Shown here one piece after another: positions 1-6,791 of a stretch of 11,225 nt of DNA. The DNA comes from Eubacteriales Family XIII. Incertae Sedis bacterium. GTDB taxonomy: Bacteria > Bacillota > Clostridia > Peptostreptococcales > Anaerovoracaceae. Position 1 is the first letter of the stretch; each line of letters begins with the position of its first letter. The stretch is taken from assembly GCA_031263875.1 (NCBI GenBank), contig JAISEX010000253.1, positions 1 to 11,225 of the forward strand, in the 5' to 3' direction. A program made the translations under genes and the position numbers. Below the pieces are notes generated by a model, which did not search any database, was not told where the DNA came from, and was given only the letters and a program-made list of their open reading frames with translations.

Positions 1-1
1 G

Positions 2-3000
2 GAAGAGGAACCGGCGGAAACTCCCGCTGAGGAACCGGCGGAACCGTCCGAGGAAGCGTCCGATGAAAATCAGGACGACGAGATGCCCGGAGAATCCGCG
101 GAGGAAGAACCTACGGAAGATGAGGAAGCGCTCCCCGCGGAGGACACGCTTAATCTGAACGCCCTGAATGCGGGCAACCCCGGCTACGGCTATGAGGTGA
201 CCGAGCAGGGGCCTGATACGGCGCTGATCTTTAACACGGCCGCACATGGCAATGAGTACACCATTACGCAAGATAATGATGCGCACGGTTTTCAGCAGAT
301 CGTCGTGAAGGAGGGCGTAACGGCGACGATTACCATTGACGGAATAAGCCTGACAAGCGGTATCAAAGGCGTTCCGCTGTTTTCCCTGCAGGGGACTGCG
401 AACGTGACGCTGATTCTGAATGGCAACAATACCTTGGTGCAGACAGCGACGGAAAGCGGTAACAATGCGGCTCTCAATGTGCCGGAGAACGCGGCCATCA
501 TTATAAAAGGTGACGGCAATCTGACCGCGCAGGGCGGTTTTCACAGCGCGGGTATCGGCGGCGGCAACGGCGGCGTCGCTGGAAATATCACCATCAATGG
601 CACCGCGGACGTCACTGCAACCGGTGGCGCCGGGAGTGCGGGCATCGGCGCAGGCAATGCTGCAACAGGAGCAAGCGGTACCATCACCATCAGCGGAAAC
701 GCGCAGGTCAATGCCACCGGCGGCAATCATGGCGCGGGTATCGGTGGCGGCTATAACAGCACCGGCTACACAGGCGATGCTGGCATTATTAACATTACCG
801 GTAACGCCAGCGTCACCGCTACCGGCGGCACCGGCGGTAGCGACGGTAATGATTACGGCGGCGCAGGCATTGGCGCTGGCTCTGGCTACAATAACGACGG
901 TAAAGGCGCTATCCTGACCATCGACAGTAGCGCTCGGGTAAGGGCGTATTCCAGCAATATAAGCGACGGCACCAGTACAAACCCCATCAAGGCCGCTCGT
1001 CCGGCGATCCATGCCTCGTCTTACGAGGGAACGGCGTATCTCGTTAACGCGAAGCCGGATGCCGTTTCTGTTTCCGCAAGTGAGAGGACGCTGAAGGTTT
1101 CCGGTAACAGCGGAGCGCCGCAGGAGCTGACGCTTCCCGCGAATTACGCAAACTTTGCGTATACCACGGGCGGTTCACAGCACATCGCCAGGATCGTGGC
1201 CTTTACCGGCAGCAAGCCCACCGGCCTGGTGGTTCTCGCTGACGGAAGCGATTCGGCGCAGATTGTCTCGACGAATACCGCGGCAGAGGTAATAAAGGGA
1301 AAAGCGGTGAAGATCGATCAGGTCATCGACCTCAGTGACGGTACAACATGGGGCGGCCCCGGCTTTGTGGTTAACACCAACGCTCCGCGCATATTGACAT
1401 TTAAGGAGAACCGTGAATATTACGTGTATCAGTCAGGTGAGTCGCTTATTCGCAATATCGTGGTGAATGACAACGTGACCGCGACTATTACGATCGACGG
1501 GATCAATATGACCTGTTCGGAGCGAGGCGTTCCGACATTTGCTTTGACCGGCAGCGCAAATGTGACGCTGATCCTCGAAAACAGTAACACGTTAACGCAG
1601 ACGGCGACGATCGATGGCAATAACGCTGCGCTCAATGTGCCTTCGGGGACGAGTATCACTGTTCAGGGGAACGGCAGTCTGAACGTGAATGGTGGTTATT
1701 ACAGCGCGGGAATCGGCGGCGGTAGCGCGGGTGCCGGCGGCAACCCTATTCAGGGCACGGCCGGTAAGATCACCATCAACGGCGGAATCGTTACCGCGAC
1801 GGGCGGCGCTTTCGGCGCGGGAATCGGCAGCGGGTATAGCGGCAATGGCGGCACAACCATTATCAGCAGCGGAACTGTCACCGCAACGGGTGGCATCCGG
1901 GGCGCGGGAATCGGCGGCGGTTCTCCTGGTACCAATAACAAAGACGCCGGAGCCGGTGGGAATATTACCATCAGTGGCGGAACCGTTACCGCAACGGGCG
2001 GCAGAGCCTTGACGGGCGATAATTTCGCGGGCGCGGGAATCGGCAGCAGCGGAGCGCAGGCCAACGGCGGCACGATTGCTATTACCGGAAACGCCGACGT
2101 TACGGCAACGGGCGGCATGAACGCGAGCAAAAACGCTTCCGGTGCGGGAATCGGCAGTGGATACGTTACCGGCAGCAACGGCACCTGCGATCTTAAGATC
2201 GACGCTTCGGCTAAGGTCAAGGCGTACGCGTATGGTTCCCAATCCGGAGCGATCCAGAGCGTAAACAATGGCACGGGCAATTTCGTCAACGCGTATTTCA
2301 GCGACATGACTGGCTTTCCCGATCCTGCAACCGCCACGCGGCTGGATGTCTACGCAAAAGGCAGCGCTGTCAAAACGAATGAGCTGGTTTTACCCGCGGG
2401 CTATTACGCCTTTGCGTACACCACGGGCAATACCCAAACGCAAAACGATCATATTTTGGCGTACGACAAGAGTAACGGCAATATACTGGGCAGCGTTCTT
2501 CGCAATGACAACAATTCGCAGAAGATCGGGTCGGGGAAAAGCAATACAAAGCTGGCGGTAAAGCTGGGTTCATCGCCGGGTATACCTTCACTGTCGGTAG
2601 TGACAGTAGAGGCAGTGACGCAGACTTCAGCGACATTTGTTAGCAGAGGCCATTACTTACGGGATCCCGCCATTTTCCAAAGCGGCAAGTTCCAATATTC
2701 CACGAGTTCTAACATGAGTAACCCAACTCCAGAAAACGTGGCATGGGGAATGAGTAAGTTTGATCCAGATCCCGTTAGCGTTCCTGTAGCCGAGTTGGAA
2801 CCCAACACGCGCTACTACCTGCGTACTCAGCTTACTACTTCTTTGGACACTTACTCCAGCGAGGTCGTTTCCTTCGCCACGCTGCCGCTGATCACCTCGG
2901 CAAGCGCGAAACCGAGCGCGGACGGTAAAAAGACGCTTATCGGCGCGGAGTTTTACGAAAGCAAGCTGAACAACGCGAACATTACAGACGTTACGATTTA

Positions 3001-3739
3001 CTGGAGCACGGGAGCCATCGACGCGAGCGATCTTGGCAACGTAACGGCAAGCGCAGCGCTGAACTCGCAAAAACTGGACAGCGCAACGTTTAGCAATACC
3101 GGCTTCAGCAATTACGCGATTCCGACGGGCGCGAGGAACAACATCCTTATCGTCGTGACCAACGATGACGGCCGCACGGCGAGTTATTCACCGGCAACCA
3201 CGCTGACCGTTTCCGGCGAAGTGACGGGCGATTACGCGGATCCGACGAAGAAATTCGCGTTTACGGTGAAGTTTATGGACGGGAACGGGAACGCTTTGGC
3301 GGCAAACACCGCGTTCAGTTACACCGGCAGCGCCATTTCGGGCGTAACGGCTCCGGCGGGCGGGATTCTGAAAACGAACGCAAACGGCGAAGTTTCCTTT
3401 GAGCTCGGCCACGGACAGAGCGTCACCATTGCGGGCGTTGCGTCGGACGATACGGTACAGATTACGCAGAAAGAAGCGCCGGTATATGAGGTTTCGTTTA
3501 CGGACAGCGAAAAAGGAACGTCTGAAACGGGCTATGATACCGGCGTGCGGGACATGAAGCCCCGCCCCCGCAGCTTTTCCTTCACTAATGAACGGGATAA
3601 TAATGTGGCGGTGAGCGGGATCGACGCGGGAAACATCGGCGCGGTGCTTTTACTCCCGATACTGGCGTCGCTCGCCCTGTGCGGGTTTTGGATAGTGCGG
3701 CGGGCATACTGCGGCCGAAGCGGAGGTGACCGGAGATGA
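2..3739 (+). CDS. Large repeat-rich surface protein, probable pilus tip/adhesin, 5'-truncated
   Basis: The reading frame is open to the left edge: codons from base 2 encode an acidic Glu/Pro-rich stretch running into the first in-frame ATG at 83. That ATG is therefore probably internal, and the start and signal peptide lie outside the window. Visible order: acidic low-complexity stalk (about 2-150); glycine-rich module 1 (about 227-1315) with four AGIG blocks; a homologous module 2 (about 1387-2575) with five AGIG blocks; an FN3-like segment (about 2578-2883) ending LEPNTRYYLRTQ; an unassigned segment (about 2884-3217); a GDYADP domain (about 3220-3597) ending FTN; one membrane segment (about 3637-3699) and a basic tail. 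AGIGGG/VTATGG repeats of this kind occur in clostridial carbohydrate-binding beta-helix proteins such as the Cthe_2159 type, so glycan adhesion is an inference. It is first in a pilus locus, the position of Cpa in streptococci. No LPxTG or PTG motif is visible before the membrane segment, only VSGI. The stop overlaps the next start (ATGA). Confidence 0.85.
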   Translation, partial: EEEPAETPAEEPAEPSEEASDENQDDEMPGESAEEEPTEDEEALPAEDTLNLNALNAGNPGYGYEVTEQGPDTALIFNTAAHGNEYTITQDNDAHGFQQIVVKEGVTATITIDGISLTSGIKGVPLFSLQGTANVTLILNGNNTLVQTATESGNNAALNVPENAAIIIKGDGNLTAQGGFHSAGIGGGNGGVAGNITINGTADVTATGGAGSAGIGAGNAATGASGTITISGNAQVNATGGNHGAGIGGGYNSTGYTGDAGIINITGNASVTATGGTGGSDGNDYGGAGIGAGSGYNNDGKGAILTIDSSARVRAYSSNISDGTSTNPIKAARPAIHASSYEGTAYLVNAKPDAVSVSASERTLKVSGNSGAPQELTLPANYANFAYTTGGSQHIARIVAFTGSKPTGLVVLADGSDSAQIVSTNTAAEVIKGKAVKIDQVIDLSDGTTWGGPGFVVNTNAPRILTFKENREYYVYQSGESLIRNIVVNDNVTATITIDGINMTCSERGVPTFALTGSANVTLILENSNTLTQTATIDGNNAALNVPSGTSITVQGNGSLNVNGGYYSAGIGGGSAGAGGNPIQGTAGKITINGGIVTATGGAFGAGIGSGYSGNGGTTIISSGTVTATGGIRGAGIGGGSPGTNNKDAGAGGNITISGGTVTATGGRALTGDNFAGAGIGSSGAQANGGTIAITGNADVTATGGMNASKNASGAGIGSGYVTGSNGTCDLKIDASAKVKAYAYGSQSGAIQSVNNGTGNFVNAYFSDMTGFPDPATATRLDVYAKGSAVKTNELVLPAGYYAFAYTTGNTQTQNDHILAYDKSNGNILGSVLRNDNNSQKIGSGKSNTKLAVKLGSSPGIPSLSVVTVEAVTQTSATFVSRGHYLRDPAIFQSGKFQYSTSSNMSNPTPENVAWGMSKFDPDPVSVPVAELEPNTRYYLRTQLTTSLDTYSSEVVSFATLPLITSASAKPSADGKKTLIGAEFYESKLNNANITDVTIYWSTGAIDASDLGNVTASAALNSQKLDSATFSNTGFSNYAIPTGARNNILIVVTNDDGRTASYSPATTLTVSGEVTGDYADPTKKFAFTVKFMDGNGNALAANTAFSYTGSAISGVTAPAGGILKTNANGEVSFELGHGQSVTIAGVASDDTVQITQKEAPVYEVSFTDSEKGTSETGYDTGVRDMKPRPRSFSFTNERDNNVAVSGIDAGNIGAVLLLPILASLALCGFWIVRRAYCGRSGGDRR
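541..945 (+). repeat. Four glycine-rich AGIG repeats of module 1
   Basis: The encoded protein repeats a unit of roughly 25-35 residues. Each unit has an AGIGGG or AGIGAG turn, a short Gly/Asn/Ala linker, a strand of the ITI(N/S)G type and a VTATGG-like end. Four AGIG blocks are present in this module. The pattern fits coils of a right-handed beta-helix, which is an inference from repeat form only. Confidence 0.8.
1699..2235 (+). repeat. Five glycine-rich AGIG repeats of module 2
   Basis: This is the counterpart of the block at 541-945 and contains five AGIG blocks separated by ITINGG/VTATGG-type strands. The leading parts of the two modules align from base 299 and base 1457 (offset 1158 bases, 386 codons): IVV...VTATITIDGI and NAALNVP occur in both. 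This shows an internal duplication followed by gain or loss of repeat coils. Confidence 0.8.
3722..3729 (+). promoter_or_regulatory. Ribosome binding site inside the end of the surface-protein gene
   Basis: GGAGGTGA sits 6 bases before the ATG at 3736. That ATG overlaps the TGA stop of the upstream gene as ATGA, which points to translational coupling. A second in-frame ATG at 3742 has GGAG at 3732-3735 six bases before it and is a possible alternative start. Confidence 0.7.
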
Positions 3740-4320
3740 TTATGACGGAATTGACAAACGAAAAGAGAATGAACGACATAACGATGGAATGCCCCCGCGA
3801 CGGAACGAAACGCGGCTCCGCGCGTCCGCCCTCACTCTGGCGTGATCTGCTGTCACTGCTGATAAAGATCGCGGTGATATGCGCCGCGGCCCTGCTGGTC
3901 TTCACCTTTATCTACGGCTTGCACCGCACTGCGGACGCGGATATGACCCCGGCGGTGAAGGACGGCGATCTGGTGATGTTTTACCGGTTGGACCGGGAGT
4001 ACGCGGCGGGCGACCTGGTGGCACTGAAGTTTGAAGGGAAACAGCAGGTGCGGCGTGTGGTCGCGGTGGCGAACGATACCGTGGACATTACGGAAAACGG
4101 ATTGCTCGTCAACGGGGCGCTTCAGCAGGAGTCCGGCATTTACGAGGAAACGCGGCGGTACGAGAATGACGTGGAATTCCCACTTAAACTGGGAGAAGGC
4201 CAGGTGTTCGTACTGGGCGACAGCCGCGAGAACGCGACGGACGGCCGCGTATACGGCGCGGTGGACACGCGGGACACGCTGGGCACGGTGATAACCGTAC
4301 TGCGCAGAAGAAACCTATAA
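3736..4320 (+). CDS. Signal peptidase I-like (S26 fold) pilus assembly protein, SipA-like, catalytic dyad replaced
   Basis: The 194-residue protein has a cytoplasmic N-terminus, one membrane segment (about residues 39-62) and an extracellular S26-type domain. The recognisable boxes are DMTPAVKDGD (69-78), matching the SMxPTL...GD box; QVRRVVAVANDTVDI (104-118), matching the KR-hydrophobic-GD-V box; and GDSRENATDGRVYG (161-174), matching the GDNR...DSR..G box. In active type I signal peptidases the first box carries the nucleophilic Ser and the second the general-base Lys. Here the aligned residues are Asp69 and Arg106. The SipA/LepA proteins of streptococcal FCT pilus loci are known to lack both residues (Asp and Gly there) and yet are needed for pilus polymerisation. 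The position between the surface protein and the backbone pilin gene matches sipA. A role as a chaperone-like assembly factor, not a protease, is inferred. The fold assignment is firm; loss of catalysis rests on my manual alignment. Confidence 0.88.
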   Translation: MIMTELTNEKRMNDITMECPRDGTKRGSARPPSLWRDLLSLLIKIAVICAAALLVFTFIYGLHRTADADMTPAVKDGDLVMFYRLDREYAAGDLVALKFEGKQQVRRVVAVANDTVDITENGLLVNGALQQESGIYEETRRYENDVEFPLKLGEGQVFVLGDSRENATDGRVYGAVDTRDTLGTVITVLRRRNL

Positions 4321-4412
4321 ACGCGATGCGCGAGAAGGAGGAAACTCCGAAAGCCTATCCTGCGTTTGGATATAAAACATACGAGAATAATTTTGGCGAA
4401 TAGAATTTGAAA

Positions 4413-4418
4413 AAGGAG
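4413..4418 (+). promoter_or_regulatory. Ribosome binding site that fixes the pilin start
   Basis: AAGGAG lies 9 bases before the ATG at 4428. An in-frame TTG at 4407 would place this site inside the coding region and has no comparable site of its own, so 4428 is the better start. Confidence 0.8.
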
Positions 4419-4427
4419 ATACGTATC

Positions 4428-5705
4428 ATGTTTGAAAGAAAAATATCGAAAAGAAAATCCGGCAGAACCCTGCTGACCATCGTACTCGCGCTTGCGCTCT
4501 GCCTCGGCAGCTTTACGGCTGTGTTCGCGGCTGATGTGTCGAGCGGAACTGAGGGCAACTCAGCGAAGGCGGCCATTACTAAAATACTCAAGATGCCGAA
4601 AGGCACAACGATTCCGGAGAACGGATTCACGTTCACCTTTGATATCGACCCGGTCAAAGTTGATGGCGTTGCTGCGGCGATCGCAGGTAATATGCCGGCG
4701 ATTACCGACGGAACTGTCACATTCACCAAGAGCGATTCGGGCGATGATGCCGCAGATGTTACAACCTACACGAAGGAATCGAGCGATATTTTCAGTGGAG
4801 TTACCTTTCCGCATCCCGGTGTGTATATCTATGAGATTACGGAGCAGCAAACCGGCGCCTTTACGCCGACTTCCGGCTGGACCGAGAATATGGTGTATTC
4901 AAAAGCTAAGTACACTGTGACGATTGTTGTAAAGAAAGGAACCAGCGCGAGTTTTATCGAAACCATCGCGGTAGATGTTGAAAAGAAAGACGATGGCACT
5001 GATGGCAAGGGCAAAGTTGATCCGACTCCCGGCACCGGCAAAGGCATGGTCTTTACGAATACCTATACGAAAACGCAGAATCAACCGGATCCGGCGCAAA
5101 ACAGTAGTCTGAATATCGGCATGACCGCCGCGGGCGACTACGCTGACCCGAACCAATACTTCCCGGTTGACGTGACTGTTACGAAGTCTGCGCTTGATAC
5201 CAACACATCATCGACCTATAAGGCATATGTGTTGGGCGCCGGCAACAGCTACGATACAAGCTCGGACAACTATGCGGGCATAGAATCGAATGGCGGCTAC
5301 GACGGTAAGCCTTACATTAATCTCGCTTCCGACCAGAAGTATACCATCAACCTCAAGCATGATCAGCGGTTGGTCGTTATGGACACTCCGGTGGGTACGG
5401 CGTGGACAGCCGTAGATAAGCTGGATTCCGATCCGCCGCTCAACAATTATATCGCGAGCGGAACTATCAATTCGGTAACGATTGGCACGGCCACCGGCAG
5501 CAAGGGTGATGCCCTTTCCACCGGCGACCAGAAGGTTCTTGAAACGGGCAGCATTGCCGCCTTCACGAATACGTATGACATTACGTCACCCACCGGCATT
5601 ATTATCAACAATCTGCCGTATATCGGGCTGATCGTGTTGGCGCTGGGAGCATTGGCGGTGTTTATCGCGTTCAAGTCCCGCAAAAGAGGCCGGACGTACA
5701 ATTAA
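4428..5705 (+). CDS. FctA-type backbone pilin with SPTG sorting signal
   Basis: The product is a secreted pilin of 425 residues. Residues 1-34 form a signal peptide: basic N-terminus, leucine/alanine-rich core, likely cleavage after VFA. The first domain (about 36-213) is FctA/Spy0128-like. It has Lys52 in the first strand (TKIL), Glu139 in GVYIYEITE and Asn211 in FTNTY, the arrangement that forms an intramolecular Lys-Asn isopeptide bond in this family. A second domain (about 226-383) begins AAGDYADP and ends FTNTY; the same GDYADP domain occurs near the C-terminus of the large surface protein upstream. The end is a sorting signal, SPTG (387-390), then a hydrophobic segment and SRKRGR, like the EVPTG/QVPTG signals of streptococcal FctA pilins handled by pilus sortases. 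The 107-base gap upstream has a TATAAA at 4371-4376 without a convincing -35, so a private promoter is possible. Backbone role is inferred from domains and position. Confidence 0.92.
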   Translation: MFERKISKRKSGRTLLTIVLALALCLGSFTAVFAADVSSGTEGNSAKAAITKILKMPKGTTIPENGFTFTFDIDPVKVDGVAAAIAGNMPAITDGTVTFTKSDSGDDAADVTTYTKESSDIFSGVTFPHPGVYIYEITEQQTGAFTPTSGWTENMVYSKAKYTVTIVVKKGTSASFIETIAVDVEKKDDGTDGKGKVDPTPGTGKGMVFTNTYTKTQNQPDPAQNSSLNIGMTAAGDYADPNQYFPVDVTVTKSALDTNTSSTYKAYVLGAGNSYDTSSDNYAGIESNGGYDGKPYINLASDQKYTINLKHDQRLVVMDTPVGTAWTAVDKLDSDPPLNNYIASGTINSVTIGTATGSKGDALSTGDQKVLETGSIAAFTNTYDITSPTGIIINNLPYIGLIVLALGALAVFIAFKSRKRGRTYN

Positions 5706-5725
5706 TCAGCATATTCCAAGGGAAA

Positions 5726-5754
5726 CGCCGAGGGGATTCCCCTTCCTCTCGGCG
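5726..5754 (+). terminator. Strong hairpin just after the pilin gene, no U-tract
   Basis: CGCCGAGGGGA (5726-5736) pairs with TCCTCTCGGCG (5744-5754): an 11-bp stem with one G-U pair and a 7-base loop. ATCAG (5704-5708) and CTGAT (5755-5759) can extend the base of the stem. No T-run follows, so it is not a classical intrinsic terminator. It could attenuate transcription or protect the 3' end of the pilin mRNA. Confidence 0.5.
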
Positions 5755-5883
5755 CTGATCCCGCATTAATAGAGATATAAATAATTGCCGCACGATAAGT
5801 GCGTGCAGAGGTAATGTCCGCGGTGACGGGCAGGGCCGTGATAGTCGGAGCGGAGGGCCAGAACGGCGGCGATGACACGGAGG

Positions 5884-5982
5884 ACACGGAGGTCGGCAGG
5901 ATGTGCCGTTACAGCCGGGGCGCAAGCTGGGAATGATGACGATGATGGCGCGGGGGACGGCACGGAGATGATGCGTACGTCG
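5884..5982 (+). repeat. Degenerate third copy of the repeat left block
   Basis: The segment from CGGAGGTCGGCAGG through GACGGCACGGAG (5956 onward) to GATGCGTACGT resembles, with gaps, the same part of the better copies at 6010-6138 and 9660-9788. Shared landmarks are GGAATGA-like, GGGACGGCACGGA and TGCRTAYGT. It is the most decayed of the three copies. Confidence 0.45.
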
Positions 5983-6138
5983 TGACCGGCTTCTCGCCTC
6001 GTTTGCCGCGTTTATGGTAAACCGGTTCGCCGGAAGAAGGACGGATGTGTCGTGTTGCCTGCCCGCACAGAGAGCGGCTCGAAGGCGCAATGACAGACGT
6101 TGCGGCGACGGCACGGAGTGTCGCATATGTCCCGCGCA

Positions 6139-6216
6139 CGGTAGAGCGCCACGGGCTGAAGCCCTGCGTTCCTCGATGTGCGAGGTACGACGGAGCTGAA
6201 GCTCCTGTACCTCTGC
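6139..6216 (+). repeat. 78-base hairpin module, copy 1
   Basis: It contains three palindromes: GGGC-TGAA-GCCC (6153-6164), CCTCG-ATGTG-CGAGG (6171-6185) and GGAGC-TGAA-GCTCC (6192-6205). GAGGTAC (6182-6188) can instead pair with GTACCTC (6207-6213) around the third hairpin. A second copy lies at 6419-6496. Confidence 0.7.
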
Positions 6217-6289
6217 CAAGGGATAGCAGCGGAACGTTCGCTGCGCTCACTCCTCCGCTCCCTGCGGTCGCTTCGCTGTCCTGTTTTAC
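6198..6289 (+). repeat. 92-base perfect direct repeat, copy 1
   Basis: It is identical base for base to 6318-6409 (offset 120). It runs from GAAGCTCCTGTACCTCTG to CCTGTTTTAC and is rich in short GCTNCGCT-type units. Confidence 0.9.
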
Positions 6290-6316
6290 ACTGCGGCTGA
6301 AGCCGCGTAAAACAGG
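6280..6316 (+). repeat. Large hairpin linking the two 92-base repeats
   Basis: CCTGTTTTAC (6280-6289) pairs with GTAAAACAGG (6307-6316), enclosing an inner hairpin GCGGC-TGAA-GCCGC (6293-6306). The only unpaired bases on the left side are ACT. There is no following T-run, so it is unlikely to be a terminator. Confidence 0.7.
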
Positions 6317-6317
6317 C

Positions 6318-6409
6318 GAAGCTCCTGTACCTCTGCCAAGGGATAGCAGCGGAACGTTCGCTGCGCTCACTCCTCCGCTCCCTGCGGTCGCTTCGCTGTC
6401 CTGTTTTAC
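6318..6409 (+). repeat. 92-base perfect direct repeat, copy 2
   Basis: It is identical to 6198-6289. It ends in CCTGTTTTAC (6400-6409), whose partner GTAAAACAGG now lies at 6507-6516 because a 78-base module occupies the loop. Confidence 0.9.
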
Positions 6410-6418
6410 CTTGCGGCT

Positions 6419-6496
6419 ACGGTAGAGTGCCACGCGCTAAAGCGCTGCACTCCTCGATGTTCGAGGTACAACGGAGCTGAAGCTCCTGTACCTCTG
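6419..6496 (+). repeat. 78-base hairpin module, copy 2, inside the loop of a larger hairpin
   Basis: It aligns without gaps to 6139-6216. The first palindrome is GCGC-TAAA-GCGC (6434-6445), where copy 1 has GGGC-TGAA-GCCC, so one stem pair changed from G-C to C-G with pairing kept. It sits between CCTGTTTTAC...GCGGCT (6400-6418) and AGCCGC-GTAAAACAGG (6501-6516), which together form the larger hairpin. Confidence 0.7.
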
Positions 6497-6528
6497 ACGA
6501 AGCCGCGTAAAACAGGCATAGCCCGGTA

Positions 6529-6618
6529 GGGCGGTCTTGCGATACATGTTAAAATACAGAAATCACGTGCAGTAGGGATTTTCAAAAAGATCCTTTATAA
6601 ATAATCGCAAGGCAGCCC
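6529..6618 (+). repeat. Terminal stem-loop of element A
   Basis: GGGC-GGT-CTTGCGAT (6529-6543) pairs with ATCGCAAG-GCA-GCCC (6604-6618): 15 positions with one mismatch and one G-U pair around a 60-base loop. The corresponding stem of element B has different inner bases but is also complementary. Confidence 0.6.
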
Positions 6619-6672
6619 CATGCGCCCGAAAAGATACTTAGATTGGGAGCATTGCGGATTGCGTCCGCGATG

Positions 6673-6791
6673 GAGTTGTAACGAAATTAAAATCAAATGT
6701 ATTAAGCGTAAACGATTATGGCTTAAATCCAATTTGATTTGCGGTTAGCGATATTCCATAATATGGAAATCAGTTGATTCCGTTACCATTC
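6673..6791 (+). mobile_element. MITE-like terminal-inverted-repeat element, copy A
   Basis: The 119-bp element begins GAGTTGTAACGAAATTA. Its right end is an imperfect complement (TGATTCCGTTACCATTC at 6775-6791). The reverse complement of 9949-10067 has the same length and shares long interior blocks, for example GTAAACGATTATGGC, TGATTTGCG and CATAATATGGAAA. No coding capacity is present, so it would need a transposase in trans. TG precedes and TA follows; copy B has TA on both sides. Confidence 0.75.
6734..6762 (+). promoter_or_regulatory. Candidate sortase-operon promoter within the MITE-like element
   Basis: TTGATT (6734-6739), a 17-base spacer and CATAAT (6757-6762) form a good sigma-A type match facing the sortase gene, about 100 bases upstream of its start. 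TTCCATAATATGGAA (6755-6769) is also a perfect palindrome overlapping the -10, and could act as an operator. Expression was not tested. Confidence 0.5.

Larger units (their letters stand above)
6010..6630 (+). repeat. Modular palindromic repeat element, copy A
   Basis: The left block (6010-6138) matches 9660-9788 with landmarks CGCCGGA, GGACGG, GCCCGCACAG (6061), GAGCGGCTC, CGGCGACGGCACGGA and CATATGT. The right terminus is ATAGCCCGGTAGGGC (6518-6532), a 60-base loop, and GCCCCATGCGCCCGAA (6615-6630), again matching the second copy. Between them lie hairpin modules: two copies of a 78-base unit and two of a 92-base unit. It has no coding capacity I can credit. The outer limits are estimates from comparing the two copies. 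Confidence 0.65.

Noticed and set aside
1592..2337. Minus-strand open frames of 195 and 216 codons under the large surface gene
   Set aside because: They are antisense shadows of the glycine-rich repeats; the Pro/Ala/Val composition is the complement of Gly/Thr codons.
4326..4403. A 25-codon open frame between the SipA-like gene and the pilin
   Set aside because: It has no ribosome binding site, and the peptide shows no leader-peptide pattern.
4407..4427. TTG start 7 codons upstream for the pilin
   Set aside because: It would place the AAGGAG ribosome binding site inside the gene, and the ATG at 4428 gives a normal signal peptide.
6045..6425. Plus-strand 126-codon open frame in the repeat block
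   Set aside because: It also mirrors the 92-base repeat, has no start signal, and contains no domain-like pattern.
5671..6433. Minus-strand open frames of 182 and 174 codons in the repeat block
   Set aside because: They follow the DNA repeats (the second encodes the same peptide twice), are rich in Arg, Ser and Pro, have no ribosome binding site, and the first overlaps the pilin end antisense.
6139..6516. CRISPR array
   Set aside because: The repeats are palindromic, 78-92 bases long, and not separated by unique spacers of constant length; no cas-like gene is nearby.
6529..6618. Integron attC-like site
   Set aside because: The terminal stem of element A has a loop of 60 bases, but I cannot find the paired core sites (GTTRRRY/RYYYAAC) or an integrase gene.
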